DNA of 64,000 nucleotides from Fuerstiella sp. (GTDB lineage: Bacteria; Planctomycetota; Planctomycetia; Planctomycetales; Planctomycetaceae). Location: positions 1-64,000 of the forward strand of contig JAQWOH010000062.1 of the NCBI GenBank assembly GCA_029245955.1, read 5' to 3'. The stretch's first letter is position 1, and each line of letters begins with the position of its first letter. Below, one piece after another: positions 1 through 8,909 of this stretch. The translations under genes were made by a program, and so were the position numbers. The notes under the pieces are model-generated. The model was not told the origin of the DNA, made no database searches, and saw only the letters and a list, made by a program, of their open reading frames with translations.

Positions 1-315
1 CAGCAGCCAGAGTCCCACGCTGGCCAGCCATGGAGAGCGGACTGCGGCGGCTGCCAGCAGCATGACCATGTCGATCACCACCAGGCACAGAATCAGTCGC
101 GGATGGGGATTGTGACTGTGCTGACGCGACCACAGAAGTGCAAAGAACGCGATGAAGGCGAACGGAAAAAATTGGTAGTGAGCGTGTTGCCAGGTGTTGG
201 AAAGATCAATCAACACGAGCGGCAGATGAGCTACCAGCAGAATCAGAAACGGCAGCCACCACAACCGCACGGCAGCGGCTGTTGACGTTTCGTTTTGCAC
301 TTCCAAGCTCGACAT
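1..315 (-). CDS. xrtU: Probable exosortase (XrtU-like), N-terminal part only
   Basis: Reading leftwards from an ATG at 315, an open frame of 105 codons runs off the window edge without a stop. The protein begins MSSLEVQNET and is strongly hydrophobic: one membrane segment at about residues 19-37 (WWLPFLILLVAHLPLVLID), a second at about 48-63 around HYQFFPFAFIAFFALLW, and a third at about 75-90. The short HYQFFP stretch after the first segment and the stacked helices resemble the start of planctomycete exosortases, polytopic membrane proteases/transpeptidases that recognise PEP-CTERM sorting tails. The conserved catalytic Cys, Arg and His of the family would lie outside the window, so the call is partly inferred from context: a PEP-CTERM protein is encoded just upstream on the same strand. 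It could be another polytopic membrane protein. Confidence 0.6.
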   Translation of the reverse strand, partial: MSSLEVQNETSTAAAVRLWWLPFLILLVAHLPLVLIDLSNTWQHAHYQFFPFAFIAFFALLWSRQHSHNPHPRLILCLVVIDMVMLLAAAAVRSPWLASVGLWLL

Positions 316-454
316 GAGGTGATCCAGAGAACGTCACTACGTCACCGAATCTGCGGTGGAACGACCACGCTATTTCATCCATGAAGCAAAGGGCTGTCTA
401 CAGAATCCCGAGTTGTTCTGGCGGATTGCACGTCCGGGATACCAGTGGCGCAGA

Positions 455-480
455 TAAAAACGCCCCTGACGAGGCGTTTG
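455..480 (-). terminator. Rho-independent terminator downstream of the PEP-CTERM gene
   Basis: A 7-bp perfect stem (458-464 with 473-479, AAACGCC/GGCGTTT) has an 8-nt loop. Read on the minus strand it ends in a T-run (complement of the A-run at 456-460). It lies about 30 bp past the stop of the PEP-CTERM gene and separates it from the exosortase-like gene. Confidence 0.7.
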
Positions 481-512
481 AATAGTGGCGAGATGTGAAC
501 GGCTGACCGGGC

Positions 513-1103
513 CTATGTTCGTTTTCGTCGCCGTCGAACGGTCATTCCGCCCGTTGCAATCAGTGCCAGAAACGCGAAGGAAGACGGTTCGGGAACAACT
601 TGGACGTTATTTATCAAAGTCTGTCCACCTACTGCAGCGCCAAGGTCAATTTCAAGATAGCCGACCCAGTCATGAAGCAAACCGCCTGCAGTAGCAAAGT
701 GAGTCACAAAACCGCCAGTCACGTCGTATGTCTCGCTTCCAACTAAGCCCACTCCAAAATCACTAGTATATCCAGTGACCGTGACGTCGGGATTCGAGGT
801 GCTGAACCTTTCCCTCAAGCTCAAGCTGGAAAACATAAATTGCGCACCACCCCTATCCAGTCTGATGATGGCATTGCCGGAATCTTTGTGCCCCAGCGAT
901 AGGTCGCCGCCCCCTGGAACAGATGCACTTGATAAGTTGTCAACGCCGCCGTTGGTTATCGTATATGCGCCTTCCGTTCCGCTCGTGAAGGAGTCACTTA
1001 CAATATCGTTGGAAAGTCCATCAAAGGTAATAACATCAGCGGCTACTGAACTGCCGGTCAGAACGAACGCGACCAGAACAAGGCGGATCGACAAGATTTT
1101 CAT
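513..1103 (-). CDS. PEP-CTERM sorting-domain protein
   Basis: A 196-residue exported protein. It has a signal peptide (MKILSIRLVLVAFVLTGSSV, cleavage probably after SSVAA), a beta-rich body without a recognised enzymatic domain, and a classic C-terminal sorting tail: VPEP at about residues 170-173, a hydrophobic helix (SSFAFLALIATGGMTV) and a terminal basic cluster RRRRKR. This tripartite tail marks proteins processed by an exosortase and usually released to the surface or extracellular matrix. The ATG at 1103 is preceded by a strong SD (GAGGAG, about 8 nt away). The next gene on this strand is the probable exosortase at the window edge, fitting an enzyme-substrate neighbourhood, although a terminator separates them. 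The function of the body is unknown; the sequence (TFDGLSND, DLSLGHKD) suggests a choice-of-anchor style beta-sandwich. Confidence 0.85.
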   Translation of the reverse strand: MKILSIRLVLVAFVLTGSSVAADVITFDGLSNDIVSDSFTSGTEGAYTITNGGVDNLSSASVPGGGDLSLGHKDSGNAIIRLDRGGAQFMFSSLSLRERFSTSNPDVTVTGYTSDFGVGLVGSETYDVTGGFVTHFATAGGLLHDWVGYLEIDLGAAVGGQTLINNVQVVPEPSSFAFLALIATGGMTVRRRRKRT

Positions 1104-1242
1104 GGAAAGTACTCCTCGCCAACGGAAACAATAACTGCCGGATTTACCTTTATAACACCATTATGTTGCCTATTCCACCCATATTGTGTTTGTTTGTTGC
1201 ATTTCCCGATTGTTGACGCCCCGAGGACGGTGCACTCTTTCA

Positions 1243-2385
1243 TCAGAAGTCGGATCCGCTCAGTGGATTTTCGGAAACGAAAGGGTGACCAGGCACTTTC
1301 CTGAGACGCGTTCCATCAGGAGTGATCAATTGTGTGTAAACATACCCGTCGACATTCTCACTGATCGTTTTTGCTGACCCGTCACACATCGAAACAACTA
1401 CGATTCCCGGGTGGTTGGAATTGGGAAACGGAGCTCCTTCCGGGCCAGCCTTTTTCTCATTGATGAACGGCTCGGTGTTCTGGTTGACTCCTGTGGGGGT
1501 ATTCGCCAGCAGCGAGCTTGAGGCTTTGTCGGTGTCTGTCGCCCCGGATGCGCCGCCATTCAGAGGCAGCATAAAGCCGCAGCTGTTCAGGCTGGGATTT
1601 GCCCAGTTTGTCTGTCCAGCGTTGATATTCTCCGACAGCATCAGTGTGTTCGCGGAACCGTCGTAGACTTTCCCGACGGACGTACATCGGTTCTTGCAGA
1701 GTGCCCCCAGACTGCCGTTTCCAAAGTGAGGCCAGAAAACGCCCGTCCTATAGGTGATCTCATTGTCGGCCGGCTCATTCGACGTCCCGTTGCTGTCCCA
1801 GTCAAAGTTTGCCTGGAACCAACTGTGGCCCGTATCCTGCGTGGTCCCAGCTACGGCACCAACTGTCGTGGTGCCAAACCCTGCGTTGGCGACGTAACTC
1901 AGTCCGCCAGGTATCGCAAACGCACTGTCGTCATTCGGGCACGCCAAGGCTTCAATATATAGATCACTGGCAAGCCTCATATTCGTAGCACCGTTGGCAT
2001 TTGTTGCCGTACTGTCCCATGAAAAATTTCTATCCCATCGGTCGTAGGTGCCCTGCTGATCCATGAATGGCAGGATGTCGACGACCCAGCTTGCACCTTC
2101 ATAGAATGGCGGAACGAACCCACTCCCTCCCGGTACGGCCGGATAATTGCCGAGCGCCGGCAGATGGCCTTTGCGGGATGAGCTGGCGAAGTTCAGGCAG
2201 GCGACGGTGACGTTGCGGATGTTGTTCAGGCATTGCGTCCTTCGGCCGGCTTCGCGGGCGTTCTGGATCGCAGGAAGAATCAACGACATCAGTGTCGCGA
2301 TGATGGAGATTACCACCAGTAGTTCGATCAATGTAAACCCTCTGCGTCCGCCAGTCGCTGCAAGCTGATTGGTTTTTTTCAACAT
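1243..2385 (-). CDS. DUF1559 prepilin-type N-cleavage/methylation protein (H-X9-DG)
   Basis: A 380-residue pseudopilin-like protein of the DUF1559 family, hugely expanded in planctomycetes. The N terminus carries the type IV prepilin signal RRGFTLIELLVVISIIATL, in which the peptidase cuts after Gly and methylates Phe, followed by the hydrophobic helix of a pilin. The body includes the usual ARE..RTQCLNNI segment. Near the C terminus HPGIVVVSMCDG matches the H-X9-DG motif exactly (His, nine residues, Asp-Gly). The longest frame starts at 2499, but the ATG at 2385 is chosen because it puts a short basic leader (MLKKTNQLAATGGRRG) before the signal and has GGGAG about 7 nt upstream. Such proteins are thought to form surface or secretion pseudopili; the specific role is unknown. 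Confidence 0.92.
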   Translation of the reverse strand: MLKKTNQLAATGGRRGFTLIELLVVISIIATLMSLILPAIQNAREAGRRTQCLNNIRNVTVACLNFASSSRKGHLPALGNYPAVPGGSGFVPPFYEGASWVVDILPFMDQQGTYDRWDRNFSWDSTATNANGATNMRLASDLYIEALACPNDDSAFAIPGGLSYVANAGFGTTTVGAVAGTTQDTGHSWFQANFDWDSNGTSNEPADNEITYRTGVFWPHFGNGSLGALCKNRCTSVGKVYDGSANTLMLSENINAGQTNWANPSLNSCGFMLPLNGGASGATDTDKASSSLLANTPTGVNQNTEPFINEKKAGPEGAPFPNSNHPGIVVVSMCDGSAKTISENVDGYVYTQLITPDGTRLRKVPGHPFVSENPLSGSDF

Positions 2386-2675
2386 GTCTGTCTCCCAAAC
2401 GTAAGGTAAGGTGGATTCCGTGTTTGCTGGTGGCGGCCCTGAATTTCCGGTGATCGGGTCACGTAGTCGCCCCGGTGTCGGGAGTTGCGTGAACCGCAAA
2501 GGTCGGACTGGTCAGATAATACGGATTGTGACGTGTTGCTGTACAAAATTTGTTGTCAGGAGCACGAATTCATTCGATTTTTGAAAAATACCGCCATGAG
2601 GTGAAGGAACGTTCACCGCATCATGCGCAGCGATGTCCGGCCGACCTGCACACCAGACGCGTGGCTTGTCGATGG

Positions 2676-3470
2676 TTACCGGGCGGTCCAGCCGCCGTCG
2701 ACCGTCACCATGCTGCCGTTCATAAAGCTGGCGGCCGGGCTGCTAAGCAGTATTGCAGCGCCCTGAATCTCTTCCAGTTCACCCCAGCGTTCCTGAGCCA
2801 CCGCTCCGATGATGAACTTTTTGGCTTCCTCTGTATCCGCGATCGGGACGTTCATGGGCGTCAGAAATGGTCCTGGGCAGATGGCATTGCAGGCGATGCC
2901 GTCTGCCGCCAGTTCCAGGCCCAGAGCTCGTGTGAGCTGGACGACAGCACCTTTGCTGGATGTATAGGGCGTGCGATTGGCCAGACCGACCAGTCCCAGG
3001 GTACTGGCCATATTGACGATGCGTCCGTATTTGGCCGCTTTCATGTGTGGAGTGACGGCTTTACAGCACAGCCAGATTCCGTCTACATTTGTTTTCTGCA
3101 CCTGTTGAAATTCTTCGTAGGTGAGGTCTTCGATGCTGCCCCTGATGTTGATGCCAGCACTGTTAATCAGAACGTCCAGCCGACCGTGGTCAGCGATCAC
3201 CTGTGATACCATGGCCTCGACTTCGGACTGTACGGTCACATCACAACCCATACCAACGGCAGTCACACCGAAGCCGTCAGCGATTTCAGCCGCGGCTGTC
3301 TGGGCCTCGTCGGCATTTCGACTGACCAGAACAATCGATGCGCCGGCGGACGCCAGCCCGGCAGCCATGGCTGCTCCCAGACCCTTGGAGCCTCCGGTCA
3401 CGACCGCGACCTGGCCCTTCATGTTAAACAGACTGACGCCGGGCAGGGACTTGAGTTCAGGAGCGGACAT
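2676..3470 (-). CDS. Short-chain dehydrogenase/reductase (classical SDR)
   Basis: A 264-residue NAD(P)-dependent oxidoreductase of normal length for a classical SDR. Visible motifs: the cofactor loop TGGSKGLG (about residues 25-32), CDV near 75 (adenine-pocket Asp), NSAG (the NNAG variant) near 108, the catalytic Ser in ASTLGL, the catalytic Tyr-Lys pair in YTSSK, and the PG turn in CPGPF after it. The C terminus MVTVDGG is typical of the gluconate 5-dehydrogenase/2-deoxy-gluconate 3-dehydrogenase/FabG-like group, so the likely substrate is a sugar acid or another hydroxy compound. Cytosolic, no signal peptide. Its neighbours do not indicate a pathway. Confidence 0.92.
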   Translation of the reverse strand: MSAPELKSLPGVSLFNMKGQVAVVTGGSKGLGAAMAAGLASAGASIVLVSRNADEAQTAAAEIADGFGVTAVGMGCDVTVQSEVEAMVSQVIADHGRLDVLINSAGINIRGSIEDLTYEEFQQVQKTNVDGIWLCCKAVTPHMKAAKYGRIVNMASTLGLVGLANRTPYTSSKGAVVQLTRALGLELAADGIACNAICPGPFLTPMNVPIADTEEAKKFIIGAVAQERWGELEEIQGAAILLSSPAASFMNGSMVTVDGGWTAR

Positions 3471-3572
3471 GATTGTGTTTCAATAGAATTGCAGGAAGGC
3501 GGGATGCAGAAGTTCTGATTCTGTATTTCATCGTGTCGGAACGCAAGTGGTCGGTGCAGGTCAACGGCGGTC

Positions 3573-5240
3573 TTATTGTGTCTGTGTTTTCAGCAGCGGG
3601 AAAATTCGATCGACTGGAACTGCCAGCACGGATTCTCGACCGCAGCGCGCGATGTTGACGCCGAGGCAGTTCCCGTGAACGTCGACCAGCGGTCCTCCCA
3701 TCTGTGACGGTGTCAGATTCCCGTCGTGCTGAATGACTCCCGCGAAGCCGGTCCGGCGTCGGCTTAATTCTCCCGCTCGACCATCAAGAAAGTCTGTCCG
3801 CTGCAGCAGACTGTCGGCCGGAAACGTCAACTGGCCATGTCTGGTGAGCTGCCGCCTGTTGCGTTCAATATCAAACACCACGTGATCGCCGGGCTGGAAT
3901 TGTGAAATCGCGCTGGCGACATCATCCAGATTCCGCAGAACGGTGTCGGCCAGTTTTGTGAGTTGATCGCCCGGCTGAAGTCTGGCTGCGCTGGCTGCAG
4001 TCAGCGGAGTGACCTTTTCGACGACGATGTTCCCTGCCTGAATGATCAGCGCCAGGCCCAGTCGTGGGGTGATGTTCTCTTCGCGGTGATGTGTTCTGGC
4101 GACGACACCGGCGGCATTCACGCCGGAAAATACGATCTGTCCCACGGCAAGCTGCAGCGAAGTGGCTGCGTCAGTGGGCAGCACGAGCGACGAGACATCA
4201 GCAACCAGTGACTGGTGCAGCCTGACGAGCAGGACGTCCAATTGCCGGTCCATCGCGATTCGCGAGAATCCTACGGCTGATTCAGGTGAGTGACCGCACG
4301 TCGGTTTGGCCAGGTCTGCCGGCAGTTCGCTGAGCTTCGTGGCCACCAGTGACGGCGTGAGCAACGTGCCGTGCAGAAATGGTCGATTTTCATCTGCCGA
4401 ATAAAAGCCGACCGTTCTTGTCTGCAGTTTGCTTAAAACGCGGGCGGACGGTGTCGCGGCAATGTGTACCGGGGATGACAGACGGCTGCCAGTTTTCGGC
4501 AGATCCACATGACCGCTGATAGCCGCGCGGATTACTGTGGTGGGAATATGAACGTTGACCTCGCGTCTGAGGCCAATCCGTCGATGCAGTCCAATCAACT
4601 GTCCGTTCGCATTGACCAGAGGCCCGCCGGAATCCCCTGCTGTCAGGACGCAGGACGAGCGAATGGCGTTGCGATCCTGAGCTTCAATTCTGCCCATACG
4701 GAGCACCGGAGACTGCCCACTGGATTCCCGTGCCGGAAACCCGCAGGCAAATACGATGGGTCTGCGCTTGTTGTGTGGCGGTGCGGAAACGCGAATTTGT
4801 ACCGGGATCGGGGGCGGCAGGCGGCTGCCCGCGGCATCGATAACCTGCACCACAGCCACGTCTGAATCGGGATTGCGGAATTGCACGGTGGCCTTGACGG
4901 GCCTTCCATCGTGCAGGAACACGGTCACCGTTCGATCTGTGGGGGTCAGTCCGTGGGCGACGGACAGGATCAGCCCTGTCTCTGACACGATCACCCCGGA
5001 GGAAACGTCCGTGGCGGTCTCGATTCTGACGGTCGCGGCAGACAACGTTTTGGCAAGCTGCCGGGCGTTTGCGACAGTGTCCTGACACAGGCATTGTTGC
5101 AGCTGAGTCAAAAACGAGAACGAGCAGACGATCGTCAGCAGCGAATTCGCAAACGATCGGCCGCAGCATCTGGTGAGTTGCACGGATTTGCGGCTTGATA
5201 GCCAGCGGCAGCGACGTGAGCAGAAGACGGACGTGGTCAT
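3573..5240 (-). CDS. Trypsin-like serine protease with a PDZ-interrupted degenerate second protease domain
   Basis: A 555-residue HtrA/DegP-like exported protein. Residues about 65-240 form an S1C trypsin fold with a complete triad: His96 (SVAHG), Asp127 (NPDSDVAV) and Ser204 (TAGDSGGPL). A second stretch (about 275-550) repeats the same order of elements without active residues: GTLLTPSLVATK where the His should be, DRQLDVLLV at the Asp position, and SQMGGPLVD where the Ser is Met514. A PDZ-like segment (about 396-471, LGLALII to DHVVFDIER) sits between the last two blocks. The longest frame starts at 5402; the ATG at 5240 is preferred because it gives a basic N terminus followed by a hydrophobic segment (FANSLLTIVCSFSFL). 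No strong SD is seen. Probably periplasmic quality control or a scaffold; no substrate can be deduced. Confidence 0.85.
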   Translation of the reverse strand: MTTSVFCSRRCRWLSSRKSVQLTRCCGRSFANSLLTIVCSFSFLTQLQQCLCQDTVANARQLAKTLSAATVRIETATDVSSGVIVSETGLILSVAHGLTPTDRTVTVFLHDGRPVKATVQFRNPDSDVAVVQVIDAAGSRLPPPIPVQIRVSAPPHNKRRPIVFACGFPARESSGQSPVLRMGRIEAQDRNAIRSSCVLTAGDSGGPLVNANGQLIGLHRRIGLRREVNVHIPTTVIRAAISGHVDLPKTGSRLSSPVHIAATPSARVLSKLQTRTVGFYSADENRPFLHGTLLTPSLVATKLSELPADLAKPTCGHSPESAVGFSRIAMDRQLDVLLVRLHQSLVADVSSLVLPTDAATSLQLAVGQIVFSGVNAAGVVARTHHREENITPRLGLALIIQAGNIVVEKVTPLTAASAARLQPGDQLTKLADTVLRNLDDVASAISQFQPGDHVVFDIERNRRQLTRHGQLTFPADSLLQRTDFLDGRAGELSRRRTGFAGVIQHDGNLTPSQMGGPLVDVHGNCLGVNIARCGRESVLAVPVDRIFPLLKTQTQ

Positions 5241-5599
5241 GTCGGCATAATGCGTCTTTTCCGGACGAAAGGAAACGGTTGTCACCAAAATTGTGCTGCC
5301 AGGCAGGACGACCGGGGGGCCAGAGCAACTTTGTGGCCCGCGCGGGCCGGGAATTGGCTGATTCGGATAAATCTCGGTCAGTCCGGGGTCGATCGTACCC
5401 AAATCGCCTCGTACACTCTGTCCGAAGCGGCGACGTGAGGCAGATCACTTGAAAATGCCCGGCCCGGAAGACGTATTTAGCGATGAATTGAGCCATCACC
5501 AGACTTTCGCGAGTCACCTCGCAAACGCCCACATCCCGGACCCCCAGCTGTGCAGCAGCGGCGTTCCGCCATTCGAACTGCGATTCTAAGGTAATTCCA
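5241..5599. other. Divergent promoter region between the protease and ilvB
   Basis: These 359 bases lie between the start of the protease (minus) and the start of ilvB (plus) and must hold both promoters. Open frames here are upstream extensions or antisense readings without family resemblance. A loose -35/-10 pair (TTGAAA near 5449, TATTTA near 5474, spacing about 19) could serve ilvB but is weak. Nothing else was recognised. Confidence 0.4.
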
Positions 5600-7387
5600 T
5601 TGTCCGCGACTGAACCCGAAACTGAAAACTCTGTTGAAACGATCACCGGATCGGAAATCCTGGTGGAAATGCTCATTCGGCAGCAGTCGGAGGTGATCTT
5701 TGCCTATCCCGGCGGCTGCAGCATGCCGCTTCATCAGGCTCTGCGCGCCCAGCGGGACAGACTGCGCACGATTCTGCCACGGCATGAGCAGGGGGGAACC
5801 TTTGCTGCACAGGGTGTGGCTCGCACGACAGGGCGTGCCGGAGTCTGTATGGCGACCAGTGGTCCGGGAGCCACAAATCTGGTGACCGGGATTGCGGATG
5901 CCAAGCTGGACAGTATTCCCATGGTGGCGATCACCGGGCAGGTCCCTCAGCAGTTCATCGGGACGGATGCGTTTCAGGAAACACCGATGGTGGAAGTCTG
6001 TCGGGCGATCACCAAGCACCACTATCTGATTACCGACATCAAAGACGTAGCGAGGATTGTGAAGGAGGCGTTTTATATCGCGGAAACCGGTCGGCCGGGA
6101 CCGGTATTGATCGACTTCCCGAAAGACGTGCAGCTGGCCACGCTGCCGCTGGACGAAGTTGATTTCGATCCGTCATTCCGCCTGCCGGGATACCATCCTG
6201 AGATTCGTAAGGCGGCTCCGGAGCAAATCAGTCAGGTTGTAGCGGCCATCCGTCGATCCAAACGGCCGGTTCTGTACGTTGGTGGTGGTTGTATTTTAAG
6301 TGATGCCTCTGAAGAACTGCGTGAATTTGCGTTACGCACCGGCATTCCTGTGGCTATGACAGTGATGGGACTGGGAGTGTTCCCCGGCGATCACGAACAG
6401 TCGTTGCACATGCTGGGCATGCATGGAACGGCTTACGCCAACTATGCGGTTGACGAATCCGATTTGCTGCTGGCATTCGGTGTGCGTTTCGACGACCGTG
6501 TGACGGGCAAACTGGATGCGTTTGCGCGACACGGCAAGATCGTGCACATCGATATCGATCCATCAGAGATCCACAAGAACAAGGAAGCACACATTCCGAT
6601 CAATGCGGATCTGAAGGAAGCCCTGACAGCACTGAATGCGACGCTGACAGACGACGACATTCCTGATCTGTCTGACTGGACGGCGCGGATTAATGACTGG
6701 AAGCAGAAATATCCGTTGAGTTATCGCGATTCCGGCGACGAGATTCTGCAGCAATGGGCGATTGAGCAGCTTTATGAACAGACCAAAGAAAAAGATCCGT
6801 TCATTGCGGTTGGTGTCGGACAGCACCAGATGTGGGCGTCGCAGTTCTACAAGTTCAACAAGCCCCGCCGTTGGCTGAGTAGTTCAGGACTGGGCACCAT
6901 GGGCTTTGGTCTGCCAGCGGCCATGGGGATGCAGGCCGCCAATCCGGACGCATTGTGCATTGACATCGATGGTGATGGTTCGTTCCAGATGAATATTCAG
7001 GAACTTGCGACGCTGTACTGCGAGAAGCTGCCGGTCAAAATACTGTTGCTGAACAATCAGCATCTGGGGATGGTGACACAGTGGGAAGATCGCTTCATGG
7101 AAGGTCGGCGAGCTCACACCTATCTGGGGCCGGTGGATCATCCCGAAGCATTGGGGGATGGCGACGGCATGCAGCTGGAAGAGACATTCCCGAATTTTGT
7201 GCAGATCTCAGAGGGCTATGGTGTCAAGGCCCGGCAGGTACGCACCCGGAAGGACTTTCCGGCGGCACTAAAAGAGATGCTGAATCATGACGGCCCCTAC
7301 CTGCTGGACGTGATCTGCGTCTACCAGGAGCATGTGTTGCCCATGATCCCATCCGGCGGAACTGCACAGAACATGATTCTGGAATAA
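5600..7387 (+). CDS. ilvB: Acetolactate synthase large (catalytic) subunit
   Basis: A 595-residue thiamine-diphosphate enzyme that condenses two pyruvates to 2-acetolactate, or pyruvate with 2-ketobutyrate, the first common step of valine, leucine and isoleucine synthesis. Landmarks: FAYPGGCSMPLHQAL at the N terminus, the ThDP-activating Glu63 in PRHEQGG, MATSGPGATNLVTGIADA, GTDAFQE, the FAD-region GRPGPVLIDFPKDVQ, and the ThDP/Mg motif GDGSFQMN (about 455) ending at LLLNN with NQHLGMVTQWED after it. Length is normal. The start is TTG at 5600, with AAGG about 9 nt upstream; the first in-frame ATG lies 23 codons later, inside conserved sequence. Unusually, the regulatory subunit gene ilvN does not follow. 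The stop is separated by one base from the next ATG. Confidence 0.95.
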   Translation: MSATEPETENSVETITGSEILVEMLIRQQSEVIFAYPGGCSMPLHQALRAQRDRLRTILPRHEQGGTFAAQGVARTTGRAGVCMATSGPGATNLVTGIADAKLDSIPMVAITGQVPQQFIGTDAFQETPMVEVCRAITKHHYLITDIKDVARIVKEAFYIAETGRPGPVLIDFPKDVQLATLPLDEVDFDPSFRLPGYHPEIRKAAPEQISQVVAAIRRSKRPVLYVGGGCILSDASEELREFALRTGIPVAMTVMGLGVFPGDHEQSLHMLGMHGTAYANYAVDESDLLLAFGVRFDDRVTGKLDAFARHGKIVHIDIDPSEIHKNKEAHIPINADLKEALTALNATLTDDDIPDLSDWTARINDWKQKYPLSYRDSGDEILQQWAIEQLYEQTKEKDPFIAVGVGQHQMWASQFYKFNKPRRWLSSSGLGTMGFGLPAAMGMQAANPDALCIDIDGDGSFQMNIQELATLYCEKLPVKILLLNNQHLGMVTQWEDRFMEGRRAHTYLGPVDHPEALGDGDGMQLEETFPNFVQISEGYGVKARQVRTRKDFPAALKEMLNHDGPYLLDVICVYQEHVLPMIPSGGTAQNMILE

Positions 7388-7388
7388 C

Positions 7389-8909
7389 ATGACGGACCCG
7401 CATACGCTCTATCAGAAGCTACTCACCCGCGTCACCAAAGCCGCGCTGTTACAGTCCTGTGGTTCCGTTTTAAGCTGGGACCGTGAGACCTATATGCCGG
7501 TCGGCGGCAACGAACACCGGGCCAATCAGCTTAGCCTGCTGGCGGGAGTCGGTCATCAGTGGTCGACGGATCCGGAAATTGGCGAGTTACTGGATCAGCT
7601 GACAGACAGTGAACTTGCAGACGCTCCCGACGCCGATTCGACGGTCAATATCCGTGAAATCGGTCGCACCTACCATCGATCGCGCAAGTTGCCGCAGCGT
7701 CTGGTTGAAGAGCTGTCTCGAGTCACTGCTTTGGCGCAGCATCACTGGGCGGAAGCTCGTGGTACGGGAGATTTTGAAGGTTTTGCGCCATGGCTGTCGC
7801 AGATCATCAGCCTGAAGAAGGAAGAAGCGGCCGCCATTGGATTCAGCAGTGACGGAGAGCCTTACGACGCACTGCTGGACGAGTACGAACCAGGTGCTAC
7901 CAGTGCCGAAGTCGCTCGCGTGTTTGATGCGCTGCGGCAGGAGCTTGTTCCATTACTGGACGCCGTTCGTGGTGCTGAACGCCAGCCAGACACGTCGTTG
8001 CTGTCGAGATGTTACCCGATTGCACAGCAGGCGGAACTCGGACGGCGCGCGGCAGAGGCGATCGGATTTGACTTCCGAAAGGGGCGTCTGGACGTCACGA
8101 CACACCCGTTCTGCAGCGGTTTCGGACCGGGCGACTGTCGCCTGACGACGCGGTACGACGAATCTTTTTTTTCGTCTGCCTTCTTTGGCACGCTGCATGA
8201 ATCCGGTCACGGTATGTACGAGCAGGGGCTGCCCGAGGACGCATTTGGCACGCCCATGGGAAGTTCCGTGTCTCTGGGAATTCACGAGTCGCAGTCGAGA
8301 CTTTGGGAGAACCTTGTCGGCCGTGGCCGGTCGTTCTGGGAGCATTTCTACCCGTTGGCACAACAGGCTTTTCCTCAGGCTTTGGGTGAAACGTCAATCA
8401 ACGATTTTCATTTTGCCGTCAACGCCGTGAATCCCTCGTTCATTCGTGTTGAAGCGGATGAAGTGACGTACAACCTGCACATCATGCTGCGATTTGATCT
8501 TGAACGCGACCTGATGTCCGGTGATCTGCAGCCGAGTGACGTTCCGGAGGCGTGGAATTCGCGGTTTACGTCGGACTTCGGAATTACACCGTCGAATCAT
8601 TCCGAAGGGTGTCTGCAGGATGTCCACTGGAGCGCAGGGCTGCTGGGTTATTTCCCCACGTACGCTCTGGGCAACATGTACGCCGCACAGTTCTTTGCCG
8701 CGGCAGAAGAACAGGTTGGCGACCTGCAGAGTCTGTTTGCGGCTGGCGACTTCGCACCGCTGCTGGCATGGCTGCGTCAGAACATTCACCAGCATGGACA
8801 GAGATTTTCAGCAGGTCGGCTGGTGGAAGTCGTGACCGGCAATTCGCTGGGAAATCGCCCGCTGGTGGATCAACTGAACCATCGGTTCAGGCCTTTGTAT
8901 GGCGTATAA
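7389..8909 (+). CDS. Metallocarboxypeptidase, M32 (Taq) family
   Basis: A 506-residue cytosolic zinc carboxypeptidase that removes C-terminal residues from peptides, of typical M32 length. The zinc site is visible: HESGH at residues 270-274 within LHESGHGMYEQGLP, and the third ligand and family signature in the following IHESQSRLWEN. Other M32 hallmarks are RYDESFF before the site, RVEADEVTYNLHIMLRFDLE, and W(S)AGLLGYFPTYALGNMYAAQ near the C terminus, which is strongly conserved in the family. The ATG at 7389 lies one base after the ilvB stop (TAACATG), implying translational coupling and a shared transcript; there is no metabolic reason for the pairing that can be seen. The stop codon is embedded in the terminator hairpin at 8906-8934. 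Confidence 0.95.
   Translation: MTDPHTLYQKLLTRVTKAALLQSCGSVLSWDRETYMPVGGNEHRANQLSLLAGVGHQWSTDPEIGELLDQLTDSELADAPDADSTVNIREIGRTYHRSRKLPQRLVEELSRVTALAQHHWAEARGTGDFEGFAPWLSQIISLKKEEAAAIGFSSDGEPYDALLDEYEPGATSAEVARVFDALRQELVPLLDAVRGAERQPDTSLLSRCYPIAQQAELGRRAAEAIGFDFRKGRLDVTTHPFCSGFGPGDCRLTTRYDESFFSSAFFGTLHESGHGMYEQGLPEDAFGTPMGSSVSLGIHESQSRLWENLVGRGRSFWEHFYPLAQQAFPQALGETSINDFHFAVNAVNPSFIRVEADEVTYNLHIMLRFDLERDLMSGDLQPSDVPEAWNSRFTSDFGITPSNHSEGCLQDVHWSAGLLGYFPTYALGNMYAAQFFAAAEEQVGDLQSLFAAGDFAPLLAWLRQNIHQHGQRFSAGRLVEVVTGNSLGNRPLVDQLNHRFRPLYGV

Noticed and set aside
4684..5676. Minus-strand frame of 330 codons spanning the start of ilvB
   Set aside because: It overlaps the active protease domain gene in another frame and crosses into ilvB; its sequence is Arg/Pro-rich without family resemblance.
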